Below are positions 39,524 to 52,626 of a stretch of DNA of 64,000 nucleotides, piece by piece. The position numbers and the translations under genes are program-made. The notes below the pieces were generated by a model. The model was not told the DNA's origin and made no database searches. It saw only the letters and a list, made by a program, of their open reading frames with translations. Numbering within the stretch: position 1 is the first letter of the stretch; each line of letters opens with the position of its first letter. Source of the DNA: Impatiens glandulifera (taxonomy: Eukaryota > Streptophyta > Magnoliopsida > Ericales > Balsaminaceae); assembly GCF_907164915.1 (NCBI RefSeq), contig NC_061863.1:46101382-46165381 (forward strand), read 5' to 3'.

Positions 39524-39942
39524 TTGTAAATAAGGAATTTTTAATTTTTAAATAAAAATATCTGCAAATCATTCTTATGTTTTATAAAAAAGAATTATGT
39601 ATCATTTAATTGGGTACAATTGCAAACAAGAATTGATAGATTTTAATTAAAAATATATGTTATATATATATATATAAATATTCTTATTTTTAAATTTTTC
39701 TTTCTTCAAACATTTTATTTATAAATGAATTGAAAATATTAGAAAATTATTTTCTATGAATTCTTTGTTTTTCAAAATTTCTATCATTTATTTTTTATAT
39801 TTTAAAAAAAAAATTAGAAATTAAAATATATATATACACATGTACACATATATATTCTGGGAGTTCCATATATATATATATATAAAAAAAAATCATGAAA
39901 GTTTTAGTTCTTTATTAGTTTGACAAAAGAAAAATAAAAAAA

Positions 39943-40010
39943 TCCCGCTGCCAGGATTCGAACTCGGAAAGTTGATCATAATCCAAGGTTATGAGCTACA
40001 GCGGCGCTAG
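39943..40010 (-). tRNA. Degenerate tRNA-like sequence
   Basis: The minus strand reads a B-box-like GTTCGAATC with a partly paired T arm and 6-bp closing pairing CCGCTG/CAGCGG, but the D arm is incomplete and no clear anticodon stem forms. Most likely a tRNA pseudogene or the tRNA-derived head of a SINE, not a working tRNA. Confidence 0.35.
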
Positions 40011-41240
40011 AGTTCTGTTGTTTAAAAACTTGCATAATTTTAATATAAACCAGATAATTTAAGAAAACAAATTCATTTTTTCATAAAATATTCAAATCTA
40101 ATGAACAGAAAAAAAATCTAATATATACCTTCTTTCGAATGCTATACAAAAATATATTTATTGAGACCTAAAGTTTTACACTATATTTATTTATTTTTGA
40201 ACACAAAATTTACTTTATTTAACCTTTTTTAAGATATTCAAATGAATGTAAATTTGGAAAGTTTGAAATTATGGTTGGTTGTTAATATTATTGTTGAAAG
40301 TTTTTTTGTGAATATTTATATTATATAACTCATGTTATTAAAATTTGATGTATCTTGTTATATAATATTATTCATATACCTCTTATCTAGGGTATAATAG
40401 GAACAATAACAATTTCAATTTTTATAATTTTGAAATATTTGACAATCATCCGAGTCTAGATTTGATCATTGACATCTCCACTTAAGAAAGTGATTTTAAT
40501 CTCATATTTCAACTGATCAAACATTATATATAGCAGATGGTTGCACTAGATTAATTTAAATACTTGGCTATAGTACTCGATTTGCACACTTTACACAAAG
40601 ATATGCAATCGAAGATCTAACAGTAGACCTTTCCGTAAATTCTATGAAATTGTCAACCCCCTCGATAAATTTTGGATTTGTTCGACGTATAGTCATTCAT
40701 GTTTTGTCAAAAACTTCTATTGGACTAGACAAAATATTACTATATCAAATAAAGTACTATATCCTTTATAAATCATGCATATACCTAGCTCAACAATCTA
40801 ATATAGAATCCAAAAACTTACAATCCGCATATCTAATTAATCCAATAATTAACTTATCTAATTAACATACAATCCAATAATTTAACATAATCTAACATAT
40901 AAATAATCTAATAATCTAACATACAAATAATCTAACATATCTAACATACAAATAATCTAATAATCTAACATATCTAATTTATCTAACAAATAATCAAACC
41001 TAATATAACATATATATCTAACCTAACACACAAAGCAAAGAAAGAAGAAAAGAGAAAAGAGAAAATAGACTAGCCTGACGGCGAACGATCGGAGCGAAGA
41101 ACAACAACATGAGCGCAAGAATGTCGACAGTAGGAAAGAAGAAAGAGAGATGAAATAAGAAGAAGAAAGGCTATCGGGTAAATTTAAGGGGTCTTAATAA
41201 CAGTTATGTTGTGTGTCGTTACATAGGCTCATTTAATGAG
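40011..41240. other. AT-rich intergenic sequence with TCTAACATA repeats
   Basis: No coding signal. 40845-41030 is a loose array of AATCTAACATA(CAAATA) units. 41040-41180 is purine-rich with a short GC-richer patch of unknown origin. Confidence 0.5.
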
Positions 41241-41300
41241 TATATATATATATATCTATATATCTATATATATATATCTATATATCTATATATATATATT
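41240..41300. repeat. TATATATC microsatellite
   Basis: Alternating TATATATA and TATCTATA units bordering the minisatellite. Confidence 0.8.
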
Positions 41301-41301
41301 G

Positions 41302-41829
41302 ACTTAGCCAGTAGACAATAATCCTCGGTCCTAATTTAGCCAGTAGACAACAATCCTCGGTCCTGACTTAGCCAGCAGATAACTTTCCTCGGTCTGACTT
41401 AGCCAGCAGACAACTTTCCTCGGTCCTTACTTAGCCAGCAGACAACAATCCTCGATCTGACTTAGCCAACAGACAACAATCATCGATCCTAACTTAGTCA
41501 GCAGACAACAATCCTCGGTCCTGACTTAGCCAACAGACAACAATCATCGGTCATGACTTAGCCAACAGACAACAATCCTCGGTCTGACTTAGCCAGCAGA
41601 CAACTTTCCTCGGTCTGACTTAGCTAGCAGACAACTTTTCTCGGTCCTTACTTAGCCAGTAGACAACAATCCTCGGTCTGACTTAGCCAGCAGACAACAA
41701 TCCTCGGTCTGACTTAGCCAGCAGACAACTTTCCTCGGTCATGACTTAGCCATCATACAACAATCCTCGGTCTGACTTAGCCAGTAGACAACAATCCTCG
41801 GTCCTGACTTAGCCAACATACAACAATCC
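41302..41829 (+). repeat. Minisatellite of 29-30 bp, about 17-18 copies
   Basis: Units of consensus GACTTAGCCAGCAGACAACA plus ATCCTCGGTC(CT). Variants alternate ACAATCC with ACTTTCC. The array ends in an AT microsatellite next to the endogenous virus. Confidence 0.95.
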
Positions 41830-41953
41830 TATATATATGTATATATATATATATGTATATATATATATCAAATATATGTATATATATATATATATCATAT
41901 ATATATATGGAACTCCCAGAATGTAATAATGAAACTCATGTATATATATATAT

Positions 41954-42631
41954 ATGGAACTCTCAGAATGTAATAATGTACAATGGAAATCAAAATTTAT
42001 TGACGGCCTTCTTAGCCTATTTGTTGAAAGAGTTAGAAGGAACCTTAAAAAGAGTCATTCAATGATACTATATGAAACCTATACATATGGTGTATTAATA
42101 GATACTTGTATACAAGAAGGGCTAGCCTTATGTAATGAAATAAGGTTAAACCAACAAATTAAAAGACAGAGTCAAAGTGAAAGACAACAATTGGGTCAAT
42201 TCTGCCAACAATTTGGTATAGATAGTCCGACATCTAGAAAAGAGAAAAGAGTGAAATATAATAAGTTTCACAAATATAGAAAACCATCCCAAAAATACTC
42301 AGACATAAAAAATGAGAGGAGAGAAGAAAAGTCTAAACACAAGTCAAATAATTTCAAAAATAATAGGAAATGCCACAACTGTGGAAAATTTGGACACACA
42401 TCAAAATACTGTTGGGCAAAGAAAAAAATTAATAATCTTGAAATCCCAGAAGACACAAAAAGATTAATAATCCAAACTTTACAAAACTCAGAATCTGAAG
42501 AATCTAATTCAGATTCAATAATTAGTAATTCTGAAATAGATGATCTAGATAATGAAAACATTTATGAGTTAAGCTCAAAAGACTCCGAATGTGAGCCTTG
42601 CCGATCAGGATTAAATTGCCCTAAAAAATAA
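41954..42631 (+). pseudogene. Viral coat/gag-like protein with CCHC zinc knuckle
   Basis: A 225-residue open segment: helical N-terminal part, Lys/Arg-rich middle, a CHNCGKFGHTSKYC zinc knuckle (CX2CX4HX4C) about 140 residues in, then a Ser/Asp/Glu-rich tail with a CEPC...C motif. Typical of caulimovirid coat-protein C-termini. The upstream part of the protein is missing or lost in the AT repeat at 41830-41953. Confidence 0.7.
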
Positions 42632-42703
42632 ACAAATAACCTAAATCGAAATCAAAATATTGATAAATCAGAATTATATAGAATCATATCCCAATTTTCA
42701 GAT

Positions 42704-43564
42704 ATGAAAGTTAATGTTTTAACATCAAAAGACCCAGAATTAAGAATGCAGATCATAGATCAGTTCAATTCTGAAGAAGGAACTTCATCCTCTAAAGAAG
42801 AAGAGGCAGAAAAAAATAGATTAAATCATAATAATAATAATAAATCTTACACTATGAGTGAAGTAATGAATCAACTTAGACACAAGATTCAAAACAAAGA
42901 AGAGAATACAACTCTCACAAATCTTTACAAAGAAATTAATAATTTAAAAGAAGAAATTAAGATATTAAAAAAGAAGAATATTATACAAGAATCCAGGATA
43001 ACTAAGCTTGAGGATAAACCTCACGAAAATAATCAATATAATGACAACAAAACAGAAATTGAAGAAAATATCTTCTCAGAAATTTTTTTATCCACAATAG
43101 AAATGATTGAATACCAAAAATGGCACATAAGAATATCTCTCCTAATAGATAATCATTATACAAGGTCATTTACTGCCCTTGTTGATAGCGGAGCAGATTT
43201 AAATATTATTCAAGAATGACTAATCCCCACTAGGTATTTTCATAAAACAAGCCATACCTTGTGGCATGCAGGTGGAGATAAACTCCAAATCCAATATAAA
43301 CTTCCAAAAGCATATATATGTACTGATAATAAGTGCATTCCTCAAAGTTTTATACTTGCTAAAGATATATCAAATCAGGTAATACTTGGTACCCCATTTT
43401 TAAACACCATTTACCCGATAAAGATGATTGATAATAAAGGTATTACAGGAACTTTTCAGAAACATGATATTTTTCTAGAATTTATTATGGAGCCACTTAC
43501 TAAAATGTTACATAGTATATATATGATAATATTAAAGCAAAACAAGACCAAATATATTTTCTAA
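42704..43564 (+). pseudogene. Viral polyprotein part: coiled coil and aspartic protease
   Basis: 42704-43219 begins with a Glu/Asn-rich stretch and a Lys/Glu coiled coil (about residues 65-105) and ends with a retroviral-type protease active site in ALVDSGADLNII. A TGA at 43217-43219 interrupts the protease. The following segment, 43259-43564, looks like the rest of the protease (VILGTPFLNTIYPI) and ends in TAA. Confidence 0.7.
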
Positions 43565-43581
43565 AACAAGAAATAAGTCGT

Positions 43582-45040
43582 ATGACAATAGATGAACAAC
43601 TAGAAAATCCTAAATTACAAGAAAAAATATCTTTACTAAAAGACCAACTTTCAATAGATATTTTTAATGAACATCCTAATGCATTCTGGGATAGAAAGAA
43701 ACATATAGTTTCACTACCCTATGAGGAATCTTTTAATGAAAAGAATATTCCTACAAAGGCAAGACCTTGCCAAATGAATTCAGAATATCTAAAATTATGC
43801 AAAAATGAGATAGATGCGCTATTACAGAAGGGGTTAATAAGTCCATCACAATTACCCTAGTCATGTACGACTTTCTGTGTAAACAAACATTCAGAAATCG
43901 AAAGAGGCGTGCCAATGTAAGTAATAAACTACAAACCCCTCAACAAGGTATTAAAATGGATTAGGCATCCAATTCATAATAAAAAGGATCTATTAGATAG
44001 GCTATATGATAGTTTAATATTCTCAAAGTTTGACTTAAAATTAGGATATTGGCAAATTCAGATTGAAAAATCTGACAAATATAAAACAACATTCAATGTC
44101 CCTATAGGACATTATGAATGGAATGTGATGCCATTTGGATTAAAAAATGCTCCATCCGAATTTCAAAAAATTATGAATAATATCTTCAATCCTTATAGAA
44201 CATTTATAATTGTTTACATTAATGATATATTAGTCTATTAAAAAACAATTGAAAGCCATTTTAGACATTTAAATATGTTCAAAACAATAATAACTCAAAA
44301 TGAATTAGTAATTTCTAAACCAAAAATGGATCTTTTCAAAACAAGAATAAGGTTTTTAGGTCATATCAATGAAAAGGGAAATATTACTCCTATTAATAGA
44401 AACATAGAATTTGCGGAAAAATTCCCGAATATAATCACTGATAAAACACAGTTACAAAGATTTTTTGGCAGCCTCAATTATGTGGCTCCATACTATAAAA
44501 ACTTAACGGAAGATACATCAATCTTATATGAAAGGCTGAAGAAAAATCCAAAGTCATGGTCAAACCATCATACAGATGCTATTAAAAGAATTAAAAATAA
44601 AGTAAAAGTACTTCCTTGTCTAATGATAAGTAACCCAAATTGGGAAAAGGTAATTGAGACTGACGCTTCTGACATATGATTTGGAGGAATATTAACTCAA
44701 TTAGATTTAAAAACAAAACAAGTCTATCTTGTCAGATTCCATTCAGGAAAATGGAACAATTCTCAAAAAAATTATGCGACAGTCGCCAAAGAAATTCTTG
44801 CAATAGTCAAATGTGTTTTAAAATTCCAAGATGATTTATATAATCAAAAATTTATTATACGAACATACTGCAATGTAGCTAAATTCATGTTCCAAAAAGA
44901 CTTAAACATGATGTATCAAAACAAATGTTCGCCAGATGGCAAGCTCATTTAGCCCCATTTAATTTTGAAATAACATACAAAAAAGGGATAGATAATAATC
45001 TTCTTGATTTCTTGACCCGTGAATTTTTAAATTTACAAGA
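43582..45040 (+). pseudogene. Viral reverse transcriptase / RNase H, several stops
   Basis: Fragments cover the RT from its N-terminus (43582-43860) through the fingers/palm (43920-44240, with FSKFDLKLGYWQI and MPFGLKNAPSEFQ) to the connection and RNase H (44275-45000, with a TDASD motif). The catalytic YxDD box reads YIND, the first Asp being replaced by Asn. Stops at 43858, 44239 and 44677, among others, break the frame. Confidence 0.75.
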
Positions 45041-46350
45041 ATGAGCGAAAGGGATTATGAATCTTTCTCTAATAGAGGAAGAGGATCCTCCTCTATCAGA
45101 GGAAGAGAACGGGGCAGAACACCAGAGATCATATCTCAGTATGGTAAACAAAAGCTTACAGCAATGGATCTCTCCCAAAGTACGGACAGTCAAAAGGACA
45201 ATCCAACGTACGCTAGAATACTGGGAGATGAAGAATCAAAATCTAATAATATTGGATTTATGAGAAATGAATTTAAAGAAATTATATTTATCCTAGAAGA
45301 AAAAGACCTCAAATGGAAAAGTGAGCCATGGACAATAATGCAAATGTATTTGGATAATACATCCACACCATCGAGGACTTATAAGTCCCAAATATTTTAC
45401 GAACAAATACTTATTCAAAGTGGATCATGTGAAATATCACATTTCTCTGGCGCAAATAAAGAAATTTATAATTTCAGCAAAATGATAATAAAAAAGACAA
45501 TTTTCTTAGAAGATTGGGGAATATCCCCAATGAAAGAAAGAGAATTGTCGTTTAATAAAACAACGACAATCAAATTTAATTATTGAGATTATTGCGATGC
45601 CTTCACTAAGGCACTAAATTATGAGAATAATAAATATAAACATTCCTGGTTCATCAAGGAATGTGCGAATGTCTATAGAGGAAACATCCCCCACTGGTTC
45701 ATAAACTGGTTTTACTACTTTGGTCCTAGCCCAAAGGTTTTACCAGAAGAAATTAAGGTCCTATTTGATAAATGGAGAGAGGTATCCCCTCAGCTTCTGA
45801 AAAAACAAGAAGCTAATTTATATATTGAAGGAATAGCTTCGTGTTTCTTTTTTACTGAATTTTCCATTCCCTGGATTTGTAAATGATACCTGAATTTGGT
45901 TATACCAAAACAGGCATTCCTTGTCTATTTAGATAATCCCATTATAAATTTTGGGATAAAATGATGAGAATAGATCAGGAAATGAATGAGCGATTCGGGA
46001 AAGAGACAATGGACCTCCTACACCAACAAATAAGCATTTATGAAGAAAAACGACAAGTAGTTGAAGCGCCGTCCCCTTTTGATTATATCTCCAAAAAATT
46101 TTGAATGAGGTCAGAGAACTTATTAAAAGGGAAGATGATATCTGCATACATTGAAGAAATGAAGAAAGACTTTATGTCTAAATTCGAAGATGATAATAAA
46201 TCAAACAAATCAGATTCAACTATGGCATCTGATTATCTACAAGACGCTCAAAGTGATGTCGGAATTGAAGACATTTTCTAAGCAATCAAAGACACTTTGG
46301 TTGAAAAAATTTCAAGAAAAAACGCTGGATCATCATCATCCAGCCAGTTC
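45041..46350 (+). pseudogene. Downstream ORF of the endogenous pararetrovirus
   Basis: 45041-45589 encodes an Arg/Gly/Ser-rich start (RGRGSSSIRGRERGR) and a folded-looking segment; after a TGA the frame continues to about 45890 (DAFTKALNY, WFINWFYYFGP), with later pieces to 46350. Sequences of this kind follow the RT of related plant endogenous viruses; their function is not known to me. Broken by several stops. Confidence 0.55.
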
Positions 46351-46359
46351 AAGATTTAA

Positions 46360-46735
46360 AGAGGAAACAAGATCTGTAATGTGCGGGAAAAACTTATCTC
46401 GGGAATCCCGGGAGGCATTGTTTGCAGAAGAAGAAGACAAGATCCGTAATTTGCGGAAAAAACTTATCCCGGGAATCTCGGGAGTCACTGTTCAATTTTT
46501 TAACTTTTGTAAAATGTTTTCCTTTATATAGTTGTTCATGTTCGGTTGGTAGGGAGGCGAAAATGACCCCTACAGTCTGTATTATACTCTCTCTCTATTG
46601 TGCTCTCTATCTATCACTCTCACCCTCTTGTAATATATTATCAAGTTTGATCAATAAAAGTGTGAAGGCTAGTGTGCTTAACCTTCAGTTCCGGGTACGT
46701 TTCTATTCTTTCTACGTATTTAATTTTATGCTTTA
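46360..46735 (+). promoter_or_regulatory. Pararetroviral promoter/poly(A)-like region
   Basis: Contains a TTTATATAG box near 46523 and an AATAAA signal near 46653, spacing like the terminally redundant leader of caulimovirids. A block of about 67 bp with CGGGAAAAACTTATC and CGGGAATC is directly repeated at 46370-46420 and 46439-46487. Activity is untested. Confidence 0.45.
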
Positions 46736-48207
<1,472 letters not shown>

Positions 48208-48585
48208 CATTCTGTAGCGGAGGAAGAAGGCCAAGATGACGGAGGAAGAAGGCAAAGATGCTATTGGTACTTTTCTAGACAGGGGCTGCCTTGCTTCATC
48301 TAGCTTGCATTGATTTGTTGTTTTGAAAATGAATAAATGTTTCAATTGTTACATTTCTGATAATGATCAGAAGCAGAAGCTAGCTAATTACATGGACATG
48401 TCAGGGTCACCACCATAGCCGTCTTGATTGCCCTGCTGCAATTTCCAGTTATCCATTCTGTCTTTCCAAACATTTACCTCTTTCTTTTCATCATATCTTG
48501 CGCTTCCTGTTGATAAAGAATCAAAGTGAGCTAGAATTACAAAATATTTATATACATTGATGGAGATATCTGGTTCAGAGAATGG

Positions 48586-49657
48586 ATTGGGGTGGAACCA
48601 GGATGAAAAATTATCTGGGGGCTGACTCCAATCTTTTTCGCAAACCAAATTCTATCACCTCAGATTTAACTTTATATACATCAATCTTCTTTTTTTTTTT
48701 TCTTTTCTTTTTTTTTTTTTTTTTTTTTTTTTTTTGTAATTGATAAATAAATTAATTAATTCAAACATATAAATTAAAAAATGTATAAACATTTACTTTA
48801 TGAAATCATGAAATAAAACAGTACATTCAAAACATTTAGTATACACATTATTGAAATTGTGCCCTTCTATTCTTTTTAATAAAAATAAATTAAAAAAAAA
48901 TAAAACACTATAACTATTTAAATAAAAAAAATTAAAAATATATTTAATTAATCATTTTAACTTTTAAATTAGACTTATTATTCATCAAAGTTAGATAATA
49001 TATACCTTAAAAATAATTTATGAATTTACATCAAATTTAAAAAGAAAACATACCAATTATTTATTGAATTAACTAAAATAACTAAATTATTAAATTTTTT
49101 ATAGTTATTTTTTATTATATATTTGTACTTTTAATATTTTTAACTCAAATCACTTATATTTTAATAATTAAAAAAACAAATAACCTAACTAGCAATATTT
49201 AGAACACATCCATTAATTATTTGATCAATAAATAATATTATAATTAAGTTAGGTAAGGATAAAAAGCCTTTTTATATTCATATTAAAAAAGATTAACCAA
49301 ATATTTCAAACAATGTTTTTCAACAAAACTACTGTCTTATGAATCATTATCACTAAATTGCTAATTCAAACAAAATTTTAACGTGGAGAAAAAAATGATA
49401 TTAAAAATGCGAAATTAACTTTTACAAGGATTTATTCGATCATCAGAAAGACATAAAGTGCTCATTTAATTTTATTTATAAAAAAAAGCAAAAAGAAGTT
49501 TTGTTGGTGGGACCTGGGAATCTAATAGTAGAGGAGAGGGAAAAGGGTAATTGCCCTCATTTTTTTAAAATTTAATTAGGGCTGTAACCCACTTAGTCCA
49601 AGTATTTTTTTATAATTTAGGTGGGGCTGCACCCTAGCCCAAGCGTGGCTCCACCTC
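48586..49657. mobile_element. 1.07-kb insertion in exon 2 of the CesA7 pseudogene
   Basis: Interrupts the exon between TGGAT and a repeated TGGAT, a likely 5-bp duplication. Ends GGGGTGGAACCA and TGGCTCCACCTC are imperfect inverted repeats. Contains a poly-T tract (48687-48736) and AT-rich filler; no ORF. GGxGGAGCCA-type ends recall hAT-related elements, but the duplication length does not fit, so class is open. Confidence 0.65.
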
Positions 49658-49829
49658 TGGATAGGGGTAGATTCACTTGTGTAGGAAAGAAAAAGATAAC
49701 AAATGTTGATCTCCTACATGATTATTATTAGTTGATATTGGAAATTCACCACTCACATGCATGGATGCATGCAATCATGATGAATTTGCATTAGTAATAA
49801 TTGTATATGAATGGGTGTGTCGATGTGCC

Positions 49830-50326
49830 GGTTGGAATTAATTAAAATAATTCCATAATAATCTTAAATCATAAAATATAATATCATAAATCTTTATTCT
49901 TGTTCCTGAGATATGAAAGACAAAAGCGAAATATATATACCTAAATCCTTAAACATGATTAGATGAGATGGTTTTCCAAAAGGGCAGAAATTCTTTAGCC
50001 TTATTTCTCCGATGATGGGATTCAGAGAGAGTGAGAGAGCGTGATAAAAAAAAGTTCATTCTTATTTTTTATCATCCAACCTCCTTTTTATAATTTTTTT
50101 TGCCTTTTGGGGACTATAACCGTCATAACTGCCTCATTACGCTAATTTCTAATTTGGCCCATCATCAAATTAGAAATACCGCAAGGTATCCACAATTTAA
50201 CATTCATAACAATAACATCCTTAAGTCAAATCCCAAACATCATTAGATCACATAATATTGACTTATTATAATCAATGACCATATATATTCATTTAAATAT
50301 ATAAATGTCCCTTTAAAATTTTAACA
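49830..50326 (-). repeat. Copia 3' LTR (497 bp)
   Basis: Plus-strand ends GGTTGGAATT (mutated TGTTGGAATT) and TTTTAACA. Matches 55954-56502 apart from an internal duplication in the latter. Confidence 0.9.
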
Positions 50327-50999
50327 ATCTCCCACTAGACATATATATTTAAAAATGAATAATATATCCTTATTGTGCATAGTATTGTCATCGATTTCGA
50401 GAACATTAACAATCTCGTCCATTAATCATATTAACAAGGATCAAGGCGGTCTTCGTTGTATCAATCACAACTAAACCTTCAATTGTCACAAATATCAATA
50501 TGACTAAATGACATAGATTAATCATGATTTGTGACATGAAAAATTACATGCAAGGTGATCTATTCATGTCAATTTTCAACTGGTCATACCTTAACTTTAG
50601 TGAGATCAAACTTTAACTTTATTGTACAAAATGCAATAAACCGTACAATACTTTATCGGATCAGAAACTGAATTACATAAATATCCATAAAACAAACTGA
50701 AAGACAACTGAATTTACAAACTCCCACTTAACCTAGAGATCATCCATCTCTAAAATACCCATGGTAGTAGTGTGTTCACGAAAGACATTAGACGGCAGAC
50801 CCTTTTTCAAGGGATCAACTATCATGGAGTTTGTACCCAAGTATTCTATAAAAATTTGACCACTTTGTACCCTTTCCTTCACAACTAGGAACTTTATATT
50901 GACTTAGTCGAGCTCCTATTGTTATTCGAATATAACACAACTGAATTATTGTCACAAAATAACCTAAGGGGTCTTTCAATCCCTTTTAAAATACGCAGC

Positions 51000-52525
51000 T
51001 CAGTGATAAAATTCTTTAGCCATATTGCTTGATTTGATGCCTCATAACATGCTACAAACTCTGCTGCCATGGTGGAGGAAGTTGTAAGTCATTGTTTGGA
51101 ACTCTTTCAAGAGATCGCTCCACCAGCCAACAAGAATACATAGCCCGAAGTGGATCTTAAACTATCTTGGCAACCCGCAAAATCAGAGTCAGAATACCCA
51201 ATGATCTCAAGATTATCCGACCTCCGATATGTGAGCATGTAACTTCTAGTTCTCTTTAGATATCTCATAACCCTTTTAGCTGTCTCCCAGTGATCCAAAC
51301 TTGGGTTGCTCAAATATATTCCTAATACGCCAACTATGTACGCAATATCTGGACGCGTACAAACTTGAGCATACATTAGACTTCCAACTATCGAAGCATA
51401 TGGAATCTTTTACATTTCTTGAATTTCCAAATTTCCTTTAGGGCATTGTTGAAGACTAAATTTGTCTCCCTTAGCGACCGGGGTATTTCCTAATTTACAA
51501 TCTTGCATGTCATATCTTTTAAGTACTTTATCAATATAGCTCATCTGTGACAATCCAAGAATTCCTTGAGAATGATCTCGATGTATTTGGATCCCTCATA
51601 CAAATGAGGCCTCACCAAGATCTTTCATCTCGAAATTTTTCTACAGAAAAGTCTTAGTTTGGTGCAATATATCATTTGAGGCAAACAAAATGTCATCAAC
51701 ATATAAAATTAGATATATATGTTTACTTCCACTAAATTTGTGATACACACAATCATCAATTAAATTCCCTCCAAAACTCCAAAACCAAATGAGAGAATTA
51801 CCTCATGAAATTTATGGTACCACTGACGAGACGCTTGTTTGAGCCCTTAGACGGATTTCTTTAATTTGCAAACCACATTTCTTGAATCTCCTAACACAAA
51901 GTTTTCTGGTTGCACCATATAAATTGTTTCATCAATTTCTCCATTGAGAAATGTTGTCTTTACATCCATCTGATGTAGCCCCATATCAAAATGTGCAACG
52001 AGTGCCATGATTGTTATAAAAGAGTCTTTAGAGTTGAAATCGGAGAAAAAGTCTCTTTATAATCAATCCCGTATTTTTTTTTAAGTAAAACCTTTAGCCA
52101 CAAGACGTGCTTTATACTTTTCCACATTACCTTTAGAATCACGTTTGGTTTTAAAAAATCCATTTACAACCAACAGGCTTCACCCCTTCTAGTAATGGGA
52201 CAAGTTCCTACTTTGCTGAATTAGAACTATCTATGGCTTGATGAAAGTTTATTGGATCATCTTCCATAATGCCAAGATTATCCCCATGTTCTTGAAGAAA
52301 TACATATTCATCCGACATAGTACTTCTCCTTACTCTTGTGGATCGCTGTAATGGCACTTGTTCCTCAATAATACTTTCTTCTTGAGATTGTTGAGTTTGT
52401 ACCTCTGAGAGATCAACATCGTCTTGATTTTCTAGAATTATTCCAATATTATCAATGATCAGATGAGAATCTTGATCATTGTCCATACAAATCAGAATAG
52501 GAGTCAACTCCTTGTTAACCAAATT
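51000..52525 (-). pseudogene. Copia reverse transcriptase / RNase H region
   Basis: 52522-52208 is the acidic linker before the RT (ending in a STRVRRSTMSDEYVF-like segment). The RT proper (about 52200-51400) is broken by frameshifts and stops. 51376-51107 encodes the start of RNase H with MYAQVCTRPDIAY, YLKRTRSY and SDSDFAGC, the usual copia landmarks. Confidence 0.8.
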
Positions 52526-52626
52526 AGAAGTTGACTCTTCCTCAAAGACAAAATCCTTTATTTGATTCTTCGCCCCAAACTCAACATCCTCAAAGAATAC
52601 AGTTGTTCCTGTCTCGAAAATTGACT

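Larger units (their letters stand above)
41880..46735 (+). mobile_element. Endogenous Caulimoviridae-like pararetrovirus copy, decayed
   Basis: Order on the + strand: coat-protein-like domain with zinc knuckle, acidic/coiled-coil segment, aspartic protease, reverse transcriptase, RNase H, then a separate downstream ORF and a promoter-like non-coding region. No integrase and no LTRs, which separates it from Ty3 elements and fits an integrated plant pararetrovirus; RT sequence style recalls the petuvirus/florendovirus group. No movement-protein region was found; the left end runs into AT repeats. In-frame stops are present at, for example, 43217, 43562, 43858, 44239 and 44677, so the copy cannot be expressed as a whole. 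Genus is inference. Confidence 0.8.

Noticed and set aside
39943..40010. Functional tRNA gene
   Set aside because: D arm incomplete and no clear anticodon stem.
41302..41829. Possible CRISPR-like array
   Set aside because: Units are contiguous, variable tandem repeats without unique spacers, in a plant genome.
45057..45263. ORF overlapping the start of the viral downstream ORF
   Set aside because: Wrong frame relative to the longer ORF at 45041; mostly a shadow.
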